Under the pieces are notes generated by a model. The model was not told the origin of the DNA and ran no database searches. It was given only the letters and a program-made list of their open reading frames with translations. From Plantago ovata (lineage: Eukaryota > Streptophyta > Magnoliopsida > Lamiales > Plantaginaceae), in contig CM051456.1 of assembly GCA_028274465.1 (NCBI GenBank), positions 62,110,753 to 62,174,752 of the forward strand: a DNA stretch of 64,000 nucleotides, in the 5' to 3' direction. Position numbers and translations under genes: made by a program. The stretch's first letter is position 1, and each line of letters begins with the position of its first letter. Positions 42,573 to 54,526 of this stretch are shown here, one piece after another.

Positions 42573-44130
42573 AACTAGCTAGACTCTATGCAAACTACAT
42601 GCAACACAAAGAGGAGTCTCATGCCAAACAAGAGGAACTAATCTATTGTATCTACCAAATGCATATTAACAAAGACCATACAAATCATAACATGGAAGTA
42701 GGTTGAAGAATGCCTCGATTGAATCTATACACATTCACATATGCACTTTGTTAAACAAGGGAGTCTCTCGTAACATTCTCTACCTGGACCTAGTCAATGA
42801 TGACGTAATGATTCATATTAAAATACAAATGGTTGCCCCGTGCCTATGAAACTGAGGGCTTACTACTGTTCACCAAGTGAGACTTTCCCTCAAGAGAGGT
42901 CGAACCAATACTGGCTCTCATCAAACGACAGAGGGATCTCTAAAAGACAACACTCCCCTATTCTACCCGACTCTTAAGGCAAAGGCTCTTCACCATAACC
43001 TGAATGGCAGGACGAGGGTGTTCTAGAACAAGCCTTGGACTAGGCGACACGAAAACACAAGGAAGAATTTACAACTCGAATGCAAACTACTACAAAAGCT
43101 GAAAAACATGACGCAACTCTTAGCTAATCTGCTTTTTGGCTTGCTTGGACCCTTCTTTTCTTTTGTTTTTTTTGGGTCTTATTCTTTTTTTTCTTTCATT
43201 TTTTTTTCCAGATTTTTGGAATTTTTTGATTTTTCATTTTTTTTTTTTTTTTTTTTGTATATAGCTAGCAGTAGCAACAATGAAAAGAAATAACAACGAC
43301 TCTACAACGACCTCCCCAAACCTATTCGAAAGAATAGGTTGGAGCACAAACTCACAAAGAAGAAGAAAAAACAAACTCAACATGACTCAACTATACGAAA
43401 AACAAGTCGTACAAATGGTAACCCCCTCCCCAAACCTATTCGTTAGAATAGGAAGAATAGGTTACAAACAAAGGATCACACACCTCACTCTACCTCCTTC
43501 CTAGGCATTTAGCAATCTCAAAAAAGCAAGGTGAAAACTTGTTGCCTCTTAGGTACATAATCACATGAGAATACAACCAAAGACTCTAACATGCAACATC
43601 TTATAAGGCCTTCGTGAACCGTAGTAGAGAAAACACCACATAGTGATGTCGAGACTACCAACTTTAACTAGTGCACATACGAATATGACAAACCAATCGA
43701 GACAAATCTCAAACTATTCCATAGAGATGCAATGCATGGTCAATGGTAAAAAACACTTAGTCTACACAATAAAAAAGTTCAAAAAATTTGGCAATAAACT
43801 CCACACAACATCATGCAAAACTAGACTAAGGATGAATGCATACGAACAGACTAAATCCTAAGAAAGCGGTAAACGTGCAAACAAAGGCTTTCACAAGTTG
43901 AAATGAGAAATATAAGTCATTGGAATACCCAGAGATAACCCCCTTAACCTGAACTTCATCGTACGTCCCGAAAGTCGAAAGTAGATATTGGGTGAGAGCT
44001 GGAAGAGTACCTGTAACCTGTATTACTCAATGAAACTCGTGAGAAACCAAAACGGATGATAAAAAGGGTAATAACATCAATATGTTTGCATACGGGGACA
44101 AAACGGGGTGTCTGGATGAAAATTTGGACA
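42573..44130 (-). other. 3' noncoding module of F2
   Basis: No credible gene in about 1.5 kb. Hairpins at 43319-43340 and 43433-43462; the second carries an 11-bp partial duplication of AGAATAGG. Purine tract on the minus strand opposite 43150-43255. Confidence 0.75.
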
Positions 44131-44138
44131 CCCGAAGC

Positions 44139-44325
44139 TCTTGCGCCCACAGACGCATCGCCCCATGTGAGGGGCGGTCCGCCTGGGGTGCCCAGGCTTC
44201 TGCCTCTCCCGGGCGCACCGCCCCGTGTGAGGGGCGGTCCGCCTGGGAGCGGCAGAGGCGCCCAGGCATTCTACCTCTCCCGGGCGCACCGCCCCGTGTG
44301 AGGGACAGTCCGCCTGGGAGCGGCA
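44139..44325. repeat. Palindrome island, GGCG-GTC-CGCC type, in tandem units (F2)
   Basis: Same ~70-bp unit structure as F1's island at 31577-31782, one stretch shorter. Confidence 0.87.
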
Positions 44326-44470
44326 GAGCCTGGGCTCCGAATTAATCGTCCCCGAACTCAAAAAATACCAAATTTTTACCTATTTTATTACCAAAAACAC
44401 ACTCTAACACAAAACTTATCAAAAAACAAATTATTCGATGTATGCATGCAATGCAAGAAAGCAATAAAAC

Positions 44471-44488
44471 TCCGGGTTGCCCCCCGGA
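44471..44488 (-). other. Post-protease hairpin (F2)
   Basis: Minus strand TCCGGG GGGCAA CCCGGA. Confidence 0.75.
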
Positions 44489-44533
44489 AAGCGCCATTGT
44501 TTATTAGTGTCTGACTCGACTTCTTCTTGTCCT

Positions 44534-45313
44534 TTAGTTCCTTTCCAGACGGGTACTAGCCTTCCCCTTCATGGATCTCTTTCTCATACCTAGTACCTGA
44601 GAATGAGAATGAACAGACGCAGGAAGGCCAAAAAATCCTATGGGGTGAGTATTAATGGAATGTACTTGATGATCAGAAATGGCTTGCAACGTATGTTGCT
44701 TGCCATCTACGTCAATAGTGCAATATCCGCTGTAGGTGTCGATCACAGAGCGCACCTTGGTCAAGAAAGCTCTTCCTAAAAGAACTACATCATTCATCCC
44801 ACACCGCGATGCCGGCATCCCCACGAAATTGGTGTAAATAGAAGTGCCACCAATCCTTATTAGCACATTTCGAACAACACCTTCCGGCCTCAGAAAGGAT
44901 CCATCCGCCAATTGCACAATGGCCTTGTGCTTCTCTAGCTCTCCTAGACCACTCTTCTCAAACAGATTCATTGGGAGCACATTAGAGAATCCTCCCGTAT
45001 CTAGTGTAGCACGGACATCATCGAGACCACCTATCCCAACCTTAACATCAAAGCTATCAGGGATTTGTTTGGGATCTTCATTCTCCTCATCACTCACAAC
45101 GAATCCAAGGCCGTTATCTTCCTCCTTGGTCAGGGGAGGCTCACCTTGTGCAAAGCACTTGCACTCAGCAACCTTCTTAATGGTTGCACTATCGCTAGAC
45201 ACAATGATCTCCACAGGAAGATCTCCTACCAAAGTGATCGACATTGATCTCTCTGTATTACTGGGCAACTTCCCTTGCCCCTTACTCACTCTACAGTCTA
45301 TCAACTCCTGCAT
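44534..45313 (-). pseudogene. F2 protease region
   Basis: 259 codons from MQELIDCRVSKGQGKLPSN through an acidic linker to a retropepsin-like domain with VRATLDTGGFSN, QLADGSF and VVLLGRAFLTKVRS, then a basic end (RKRSMKGKASTR). DTG is intact. Out of frame with F2 gag because of damage at 45320-45560. C-terminal to the domain, HSHSQVLGMRKRSMKGK matches G and H, so this end is the natural one. Confidence 0.82.
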
Positions 45314-45560
45314 CTTTTGGTGTGCTAGCTTAGTACTTGCCTATAATTGATCTAGCCGACCCCTTTTTTTTTCTGAATCCTCCTCGTATCGTTTCGGAAA
45401 TCCGTGGGTGAAATCTACCAATTTCTGTTAATTATCCAAGAGAGTAGCAGACTTGGATTGAGATGCTTTGGCCTTAGGAGCAGGATTTTCACAATGGTCG
45501 TTTCCGTAGTTGGGATTATTACGGTCTACCCAGTAAACACCTTCTTGTGCTATATCTGAT

Positions 45561-46388
45561 CTACATATATGAGCCCCATGCTTTCTTGCATACCCTGCAA
45601 ACCTCATTGGAAAGAGCCTGTCCCATCGAGCTCTTAAGAGCCTGCCTCATCTCATTGGCGAAGCCATCAAACCTATCCCCACTCACACCATTCAACTGAA
45701 CCTCAGGTTTTGCTGGAACTTCAGTTCCACGCCTCGTGTTCATGCCCCTTGGATCCTTGAACTGAGACCCCTTCGCAAGCCTTTCAAAACACACCCACAC
45801 ATCTTCGGCGGTCTCCTCCCAAATATTCCCATGGCATTGGAAATCTACCAGTTGTTGGCTCTCATAGGTGAGCCCATTGTAGAAGTATTGAACTAGATCA
45901 GAGATATCCATCCCATGGTGTGGGCACTTGCTCTTGAGGTCCTTGAACCTCTCCAGAGCAGTGTAGATGGTTTCATTATAATCTTGCTTGAAACCGCTGA
46001 TTTGTGCCTTAAGTGCGGTAGTCAAGGTATGGGGAAAATATTTCTCCATAAAAGCAGAAAACACCTTCCCCCAGGTGTCGAGTGATCCGGCCTCCAGAGT
46101 GCCCAACCATGCTTTTTCTCTATCACCGAGTCCCATAGAAAAAACCTTCATTCGCAACTCATCATCCGTAATTCCTGCTTCAGGCCTTGGGAGATTGTTA
46201 ATGAAATCCTCAATGTCGTTCAAGAATCCCATAACATCGTCCTGAGCCATCCCGTAGAATTTCGGAAGCTGCTGGAACATGTGATTTTTAATCTCCGAAT
46301 CACGCGTAGCAGCGGAAAGGACAATAGCTGGACCTCTCATCCGTTCCCGGTTGGGTTGAACCCATGATTTCAAAAGTGGGCGAGCCAT
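45561..46388 (-). pseudogene. F2 gag
   Basis: Start at ATG 46388 (MARPLLKSWVQPN). Capsid-type domain intact through KCPHHGMDISDLVQYFYNGL and GNIWEETAEDVW; no frameshift of the F1 kind. The zinc knuckle has the same deletion as F1 (CRVCKKAWGSYM), and the frame ends there. The shared lesion shows F1 and F2 descend from one already defective copy. Confidence 0.85.
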
Positions 46389-46557
46389 CACAAAACCTGG
46401 ATATCTGTGACAGGAGTAACTCACAACCAAAAATCAGTCTTGTTAGAACCCACCAAGATCTGGAAATCAATCACTAAACGAGACAAGCAAAGATCACTTA
46501 TCCTGGAAATTGAATGTTGAAAATATAAATAAGCTAAAGAGTAAAAAGGAGTAAAAG

Positions 46558-46574
46558 TCCCCGGCAACGGACCA
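46558..46574 (-). other. Primer-binding site, damaged (F2)
   Basis: tRNA-Asp type with GGCGCCA reduced to GGACCA on the plus strand. Priming at the critical 3' end would be impaired. Confidence 0.8.
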
Positions 46575-46577
46575 ATT

Positions 46578-47533
46578 TGATGAACGAGATTGTCAGACTC
46601 GAACAATCAAATAAATTTGTTTGAAAGCCAAAGGGCAACTCACAACTACACAAAACACGTAGTGCAGAGGTAAGATAACCTCGAATATCGATCTCTAGGG
46701 ACTTAACTAGCTTTAACTACAATAACTACTATATAAATTCAGAAAAAAAATTAACTTAGCTTAACTTAACAATATATAACGAGAGCTGGTGATAGTAATG
46801 CTCATTCTAAGCATCGGGTTCTAATTATGCATGAAACTGCAACACGTACTGCTTTAAAAGTAATTTGAATTAACATACACCAAAAGACAGATTTGTAGAT
46901 ATATATTTTGAAAGCTTCCTATCTATACTAATACTTGGCTAAGGTTGTCAAGTTTAGTTCAAGCAGTACTTGATAATTATAATCATTGAATCGATGATCT
47001 TGAATTGTCATAGTGTTTCGAAGACTTTTATACGAAGATATTTGACTTAGTCGGATCAAAGATTCGAATAAAACAATTATACAAGTAAAAGACTCAGAAA
47101 CTCAATCATTCACAATATGAACCCTAGCTATGAATTTACATACTATCACCAACTAGAAATTTAGCTACTCATATGAAAATCAAGATCGACAATAGCAATC
47201 ATAGATGAAAACATAATTGAATTGAGAGATAGAGTATGAAAAAGGTGAGATACAAAGTTACCACCGAGGGTTGTCAATCTCCGGTGAATTGCTAAACTCA
47301 TAAGTTTCTAGCAAGGTGAGATCAAAAGTTGTCCAAATCTCTACCTTGGTGCTCCAAATTGCTAAGATAAAGTAATTCTAAGAGAAAGAAAACCCAGAAC
47401 AAGCTCTAGGATTTATGTTTGCAAAATTTATGATCTAAGATCTGAATAATCGACTAATATATATAAAATATCGTAGAATTATGGAATCTGAGGGGCGGTC
47501 CGCACCCCGTCCCAGGTGGTTCGCCTGTGGCTG
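46578..47533 (-). repeat. LTR-c of the F array, left part
   Basis: TGATGAACGAG start; TATA at 47456-47465; island 47491-47530 (GGGGCG-GTC-CGC, damaged second copy). Interrupted by H; continues at 55791. Confidence 0.9.
47529..47533. other. Target-site duplication, left copy (element H)
   Basis: GGCTG; identical to 55786-55790. Confidence 0.92.
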
Positions 47534-48794
47534 TGATGAACGTGTCAGATTCAGTCAAATAAATTTGTAATTAGCCAAAGGCAATCCACAACTACAATGA
47601 AAACCGTAGTGTAGCAGTAGAATGACTCGAGTGTCGTTCTCTCAGGACTATACTAGCTTTATCAAATCTAATTAAGAATATAAAACAGCAGATAGAAAGC
47701 AAAAGGGAGTTTCAAGCAGATAATGGAGATTGGTGATAGTATGGTCCTCCTTTACATAATGGGTCGATAATCATGCATAAATTCCTCGGTCTTGCATAGA
47801 GATCTTTGAATCAATCTAGTGTCCTGTTGCAAGTATTAAGCACTACAAAGATAATTTGGTCTGACTAGTCAATGACGATTGTCCTAATGTGTTCCGTAAT
47901 TATTCAACACTACGAAGATAATTGGTCTGATGGTCGACTAGTGTCCAATTGTGCATAATGATCAATACAACATACGAGAATTTTGGTTACAACTGATCAA
48001 CGAAATAAAGCAATGACACGGAGTATAATGCGCGATAAAGCCATTAGCATGATTATCTTCCCTCGCTAAGAATTCACATATACTACCACCAACGATAAGT
48101 TTAGCTACTCATAATAAGCATGCAATCAATAGAAATCATAGAAGAAAACATATTGAAAGAAGATAAAATAAGTAGATAAAAACTATAAGATACAAAGTTA
48201 CCGAAGGTTGTCAATCTCCGGATGATTGCGATCCTACGCGCTCCAATCTGCTATGAAAAAGTATCCCCTAAGCTATGGAACTCCCAGGACAGGCCCCGGG
48301 AAGTTCCTACCTAAAACTATAGAGAGAGGTGAGAAAGTAGACTTGGAAAGATATGATTTTCGGAGAGAAAACTGAGCACTATATATAGGCCCGAAATTAT
48401 CACGGGGCGGTTCGCCCCAGGACTCCGGCGGTTCGCCCCACGCTTTTTTCGCGGAATTCCGCGTTTTCGACGCGGTTTTGGATTTCTTCACCTTTTCGGA
48501 CTCGGTTTCTGACTTCTAGTGGCCTTCTAACCTCCAAATTTGACCCCTAGACTTCAAATCCTATCCGGAAACCTTCAGATACTCCAAATAGGCTTCTGGA
48601 ACACCAATTCCTTGTAGACTTCAATATAATTGCCCAGAAATCTCCGAATTTCAACCAAAACCTGTAAAATAAAATCTAAAGGGAAACGTGACACTATTCT
48701 AATAAAATGTACTAAAATATAGCTAAATTAACATAGAGGATAGCTAAAATAGGTGAAAAAGACTCGAATGAAAGTTTAAAATACACATTCATCA
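47534..48794 (-). repeat. 3' LTR of element H
   Basis: TGATGAACGTG to CACATTCATCA on the plus strand. TATA at 48380-48388; island 48403-48463, including GGGGCG-GTT-CGCCCC, GGCG-GTT-CGCC and CGCGGAATTCCGCG (48450-48463). Confidence 0.93.
48403..48463. repeat. Palindrome island, GGCG-GTT-CGCC type (3' LTR of H)
   Basis: Centre GTT as in H's internal island; mirrored in the 5' LTR at 55393-55430. Confidence 0.88.
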
Positions 48795-48830
48795 AACTCC
48801 CCAAACCGAACCTTTGCTTGTCCTCAAGCA
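48795..48830 (-). other. PPT and hairpin of element H
   Basis: Minus strand TTGCTTGAGGACAAGCAA then GGTTCGGTTTGGGGAGTT next to the LTR. Confidence 0.87.
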
Positions 48831-50280
48831 ACTAAGCTAGACTCTAATACAAAAAACATGCAAGACTCAAAATGGAGTTTCATGCCCAATAAAATGAACT
48901 AATCTACTGAATATACCAAATAACATATGAACAAAAAACATATAAATCAAAGCATGAATATAGGTTGAAGAATACTTCGATTGACTTATACACATCCACA
49001 TAAGCACTTATGTCAAAACAAGATAGTCTCTCGTAACATTCTCTACCTGGACCTAGTCAGTGACGACGTAATGAAGCATGCTAAGATACGAATGGTTGTC
49101 CCGTGCCTATGAAACTGAGGACTTACTGCTGTTCCACCATCTTAATACTTTTCCTCAAAAGAGGTCGAACCAGTACTGGCTCTCATCAAACGAAGGAGGG
49201 TTCCCTATAAAAGATAACACTCCCCTATTCTACCCATCTCTCGAGCAAAGTCTTGAGCTATTCACCACTTCCTGAATGGCAGGACGAGGGTGGTCTAGAA
49301 CAGATGACACTCAAGACAAAAAGATAAAAAATAGAAAAACACGATTACGAACAATGAAAAATGGAAAAGACTCAAAACTTTGCTAAACTGCTTTTGGCTT
49401 TCTTTTTGGACCCTTCTTTGCTTTTTTGGGGTCTTCTTTTCTTTTTTTTCAGATTCTTTTTTTTTTCATTTTCTTTTTCTCTTTTTTTTTCCTGGAATTT
49501 TATCTTCCCTTTTTTTTTCGATTTTTTTAAAGCCAGCAGTAGCATAACAAAGAGAGAAACAAAATGACTCACACGACTTCCCCAAACCTATTCGAAAGAA
49601 TAGGTTGGAGTACAAAATTCACGAAAAATGAAAATAGTGAACTCACGATACGAAAATGAAAAACAGAAACAAGTCTATGATGGTGTAACCTACTCCCCGA
49701 ACCTATTCGGAAGAATAGGTTATAAACAAAGGATCACACAACCTCACACTACCTCCTTCCTAGGCATTTAGCAATCTCAAAGCATGGTGAAGACTTGTTG
49801 CCTCTTAGGTACATAATTACTCGAGAAAACAACCATAAGACCCTAACATGCATCATCCTATTATAAAGGCCTTCGTGAACCGCAGTAGAGAAAACACCAC
49901 TAAGTGATGTCGAGACTACCATGCTTAACTAAGTGCAATACATAAATGTGACAAGCCAAGCGAGAAAAACCTCAAACATATTCATAGAGATGAAGCATAC
50001 GATTAATGGCATAGCTAGTTGATCTACCCAATAAAAAAGTTCAAAAAATTCGGCAATAAACTCCATATAAAACATGCAAGACTATCCTAGGATGAATGCA
50101 ACCTAAAAAACTAAGAAAGAAGTAAACGTGCAAATGCAAATGATAAAGCATGCGAGATACTATACTCATCCTACCAATGCCAAGCTCCAAACTAACAACA
50201 TCAGATCACTTAAATCCCATCCCCCCTCATGAAATTAACGCTAGTCCCTAGCAATAAGAAAATGAGGAAATAAGATGTGA
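48831..50280 (-). other. 3' noncoding module of element H
   Basis: No credible gene in about 1.45 kb. Hairpins at 49585-49606 (loop GAAA) and 49700-49721 (loop GGAA); purine tract on the minus strand opposite 49385-49530; near-palindrome GAACCAGTACTGGCTC near 49168. Confidence 0.78.
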
Positions 50281-51134
50281 TACTAGATGTTATCCCATGG
50301 TTTGGCCTCGGTCGGCTGAGTATGCTGCTTGTGATATATTGGGCCTCCTCTGTGAGCTTTATAGTGTGACATCAGGTCTTCTGGTGGGTGCGGTAGTTCC
50401 GTTTTTAGGCCGGTCAGGAACAACTCCTCTATTAGAGTCATCATTGCCCGTATGGCCTTCATCGTCACTACTGTCACCATCATCATCGCCAGTAGAGTTG
50501 CAGTGGCAGGTAGAATTCTCAAGATTAGCCGCCGCTGTTATGGAATTCTCCATCATGTAGCCCTCCAATAGGATGTGAACTGTTGAAGGGGAAAAGGCAG
50601 TGGTATCAGGACCTCCCCCTCCAACGTTTTACACCACGAGAAGGTTACAGTAAGCTGCTCGGATACGCAGAAGTCTTCTACCTTTTTCTCCAATTTCGAC
50701 CACATTCTCCACTGTTGCTCCGACCAATGTCTATATGATGCTCACTTTAGAGGCAGGCAAAGGGCACCCCAACAAGGTGCTGAGTACCCATGTCATTATG
50801 TTTTGGAACCAAGCTAGCGCTTCAGAACCTTCTAGCAACTGCGAACTCAAGATCAATTCCGTCGCTGCGAGAATGTCCCGGTGCCTTCTAGTTCACACGA
50901 ACTTTGCAGTCCTTGTGATGGAGTGATGATGTAATAACGGTTTCTGTCCCTTCGGTGGTGCATGAATAGGCATAGGAGTCCTTACTCCAGGTGTACTCTA
51001 GCTCCTCCTCTTGGATAATCCACGACGTTGCTGCAAAACCCCTTGGCTCGAACGCACATCTAGCGAGATCACCTTTCTTGACATGGTTCTTTACAGCAAT
51101 CATACGGGAATGCTCCCTTCCCTTGGTATGGTAC
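50281..51134 (-). pseudogene. 3' ORF (aORF position) of element H, unrecognised and degenerate
   Basis: Begins at the putative acceptor 51134/51135. The first frame (to 50888) shares CAFEPRGFA, TSWIIQEEELEYTWSKDSYAYSC and HHKDCKVRVN with G, then stops where G continues. Later frames give an acidic tail (DDDGDSSDDEGHTGNDD, 50359-50568) and an end TEAKPWDNI (50283), again as in G. The opposite strand is also open and conserved (50735-50926). Function unknown; several frame breaks. Confidence 0.45.
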
Positions 51135-51673
51135 CTACAAACAGCGATTAGCACCTCGTATGACACAAAAAAGACTCAAATATATGCTAGTGTGAAAGCG
51201 AAAAATTACGAGTGATAAAATCAACAATCAAGCTCCCCAAACCGTAATGTCTAGCCTAGTTTCTTCGTCATGCAACATACCAATGTAACTACTACATGCA
51301 ATACATCACATCATGCTTTCACTAGACAACCAATATCCTTGATAACAAGGCTCAATTCATACCATAGCAGCGCAAAAATTCTACCAGCATAAATCCTCAT
51401 ACTCAACAATTAAGTATTCTAATGTCAAATCCACCATTATATCAATAAACACAATCATATGGAAGAAATCAAAGATAAAGACATATTGCAGAACAAGATA
51501 TATCATCTAGCAGCAAAATACCCAAATCAACAATCCAAGCAAAATTGAGCATGCAATTGATAGTAAATAACATGTCTAATCATACAAACAACATACCCAT
51601 GCATCAAATAAGCATAATTGAAGCTCAAATAGAAAACCCCCAAATTTGAAATTTAGGGTTCTAAGGATGATAC
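51135..51673 (-). other. Putative intron before the 3' ORF (element H)
   Basis: Minus strand GAA|GTATCATCC to TTTGTAG|GTACC, 539 bp; counterpart of G's 540-bp segment. Confidence 0.55.
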
Positions 51674-51905
51674 TTCAGATCTGCAAATCTAACGAATTAG
51701 GATGAAATCTGTTCGGATAGGATGATTGATCATGTAGTAGGCTTCGAATTAAGCTAAAGAACACTCAATTTGGTCAAGAAATGAAGAAGTTATGAAGATT
51801 TAGATGTGAAATCGCACTTTTCGGGTTTTTTGGGAGTATGTATTAAGAAGAATGAAGAAAATAAGGTTTTGGGGTTGAAATCCACATTTTTTAAGATCTG
51901 GGACC

Positions 51906-51964
51906 GTGGGGCGGTTCGCCCCACTACGGGGCGGTTCGCCCCCCAAGTGGGGCGGTTCGCCCCA
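51906..51964. repeat. Palindrome island before the 3' ORF (element H)
   Basis: Three GGGGCG-GTT-CGCCCC palindromes with GTGG/CCAC-like extensions, about 230 nt upstream of the intron donor in sense direction. Confidence 0.9.
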
Positions 51965-52166
51965 TGCTCCCCAATGCGGGGAGACGGGTCCCGATGTCAG
52001 AAAATGCGGTTTAAATCCCGAAACCGATTTTTTTTCAAAAAACCACTTGAAAAATCTCACTCAAACATAAGCATATACGACACAAACATGAACAAATTCT
52101 CAAACGAGAAGCAAATAGTTCAAGAATGAATGCATGCAGAAAAGCAGTAAAGAAAGCGATAAAAAT

Positions 52167-52184
52167 TCCGGGTTGCCTCCCGGA
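52167..52184 (-). other. Post-protease hairpin (element H)
   Basis: Minus strand TCCGGG AGGCAA CCCGGA. Confidence 0.77.
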
Positions 52185-52227
52185 TAGAGTCATTGTTTAA
52201 AGTCTTTGACTCGACTCCTGCCTGCGC

Positions 52228-54381
52228 CTATATCTTCTTTTTGCGGGTACTAGGCTTCCCCTTCATTGATCTCCTTTCCATGCCACGAACCTGTGAATAA
52301 GAAAGAATATAGGCTGCAAGACCACAATAGTGAGTAGTAATATCAGGCGGTTCAGGTGGATCAGGTATGGCTTGCAACACGTGTTGCTTGCCATTCACTT
52401 CGATGGTGCAAGTTCTTTGGTAGATATCCATCACTAAGCGTAGTTTAGTCAAGAATGTTTGCCCTAAGAGTATGACATCCCCCGTTCCAGGTGCAGACGC
52501 CGACATAACTACAAAATTGGTGTATATAGATGCTTCACCAATCTTGACCAAAACATTTTTCACAACGCCCTCCGGTCTCATAAAGGATCCATCCGCCAGT
52601 TGTACAATAGCCCTTTGCTCAGATAGTTTTTCGATGTTGCTATTTTCAAACACATTCAAAGGAATTATGTTTGAGTAGGATCCCGTATCTAGTGTGGCAC
52701 GGACATCTTCAAGCTCACCAATCCCTACCTTTATATCGAAACTTTTAGGGAGTGGTTCGGGATCCTCTTGTTCCTCATCACTTGTGTTAGAACCAAGGCC
52801 CTTCTCTTCTTCCTCAGCCTGTAGAAGTTCTTCCTTCATGCAACACTTGCACCTATCAACCTTCCTGATGGTGATTTCGTCAGGTACATCATCAGCCAAT
52901 GTAATGGCATTCGATTTCACAGTGCTGCTAGGCAGTTTGCCTTGTTCCCTACTTGCTCCTCGGTCGATCAACTCTTGCATCTTTTTATGTGCAAGCCTAG
53001 TGCTCTCTTCCAACCTATCGAGCCTTGCCCTAGTCTTCTCAGAATCTTCTTCATACCGTTTGAGAAAACTTTGTGTGTGATCGACCATCTTCTGCAAGTT
53101 CTCCATCAGTTGAGCCGACTTCGACTTCGGTGGCTCTTTCGGAGCGGGGTTTTCGCAGTGATCATTACCATAGTTCAGCCTACTACGGTCTTGGTTAGGT
53201 CCATAAGTTTGGTTAGCCGGTGCATATCCTTGATTGTTACGGTATCCTCTTCTCCGAAATCCACCTCGAGGATTCCTACCGTCTTGTCCGTAGCTAACTT
53301 CTTGAGTGCCAAACTCCGTAGCAAAGGCTTCTTCTTCGCCTCCTAGAGCCCAGTTGCCATCATCGTATGCCAGCTCCAATCTACACATATGAGCCCCATG
53401 CCCATAGTTCTTGCATATTCGGCATACTTCGTTCGAAACAGTTGTTCCGGTGGCACTCTTGAGGACTTGCTTCAATTCGTTGGTAAAGCACTCGAATTGA
53501 TCCCCATTCCCCCTGTACATAGGGGCTTCTTGAGTCGGTGGAGCTTCAGGTCCACGTCTCCTAACCATTGCTCTTGGGTCCTTGAACTGCGAACCCTTAG
53601 CAAGCCTTTCGAAAACTACCCAGACGGCTTCTGCGGTTTCCTCCCAAATATTGCCTCGGCATTGGAAATCCACCACTTGTTGGTTCTCGAAGGTTAGTGC
53701 ATTGTAGAAGTGTTGGACTAGGTCGGAAAGTTCAAAACCATGGTGAGGGCACTTGTTCGTGAGATCTTGGAACCTCTCGAACGCGGTGTAGATGGTCTCA
53801 TCATAGTCTTGCTTGAATCCAGTGATCTGTGCCTTAAGCGCGGTAGTCAGAGTGTGAGGGAAGTATTTCTCCATGAAAGCTGAAAAAACCTTTTCCCAAG
53901 TGTCCAGCGAGCCTGCTGGAAGAGAGCTCAGCCATGACTTGGCTCAGTCGCCAAGTCCCATAGCAAAAACCTTCATTCTCAACTCGTCCGTTGTTATGTC
54001 AGCTCCGGGTCGTGGGAGTTGGTTGACGAAATCATCGATATCGTGCAAGTACCCCATCACATCTTCCCTTGATAAGCCATAGAACCTCGGAAGTTGTTGG
54101 AATGCGTGGTTCTTGATCTCCAGATCTCGGGTTGCAGACGAAAGAACTATCGCCGGTCCCCTCATACGATCTTTGGTGGGTTGTACCCATGCCTTCAGTG
54201 GTCTAGCTTCTGCCATTCCGTCGATTTCCTTGAATAGACTAATTAGAGATTCAGAGAAATCAGTTTCCTCTATTTCCTCTAGTGCGCGCCTTTCAAGTAG
54301 TCGCCTTCTTTGGTGGTAGACTCTGTCGATCTCAGCAATTGAATTAGCAAGCGGTGTTCCTGCAGAACGTGTATGCGGCAT
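52228..54381 (-). pseudogene. Element H gag-protease, one in-frame stop
   Basis: Frame from ATG 54381 (MPHTRSAGTPLANSIAEIDR) to 52228, about 717 codons, broken only by TGA at 53943-53941 where G has AGA in GLGDRAKSW. Capsid-type domain at about residues 80-260, intact zinc knuckle CRICKNYGHGAHMC, Arg/Gly/Asn-rich linker, helical LID(R)GASREQGK stretch, then protease with intact LDTGSYSN. This is the least damaged gag-pro of this type in the window, and the two H LTRs are nearly identical, so the nonsense change is probably recent. Confidence 0.92.
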
Positions 54382-54505
54382 ACACTATCTGTGACAGACT
54401 AGGAAAGCAGTATCAGAGAGAGATTAAAAAGCAAAACTAAAACTAAAAGAATTAGGAATCTAAAGCTGTAAATATAAACAAATTAAACAGAAAAAAGGAG
54501 TATAG

Positions 54506-54523
54506 TCCCCGGCAGCGGCGCCA
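54506..54523 (-). other. Primer-binding site, tRNA-Asp type, one mismatch (element H)
   Basis: TCCCCGGCAGCGGCGCCA on the plus strand, one substitution from the other elements. Confidence 0.9.
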
Positions 54524-54526
54524 ATT

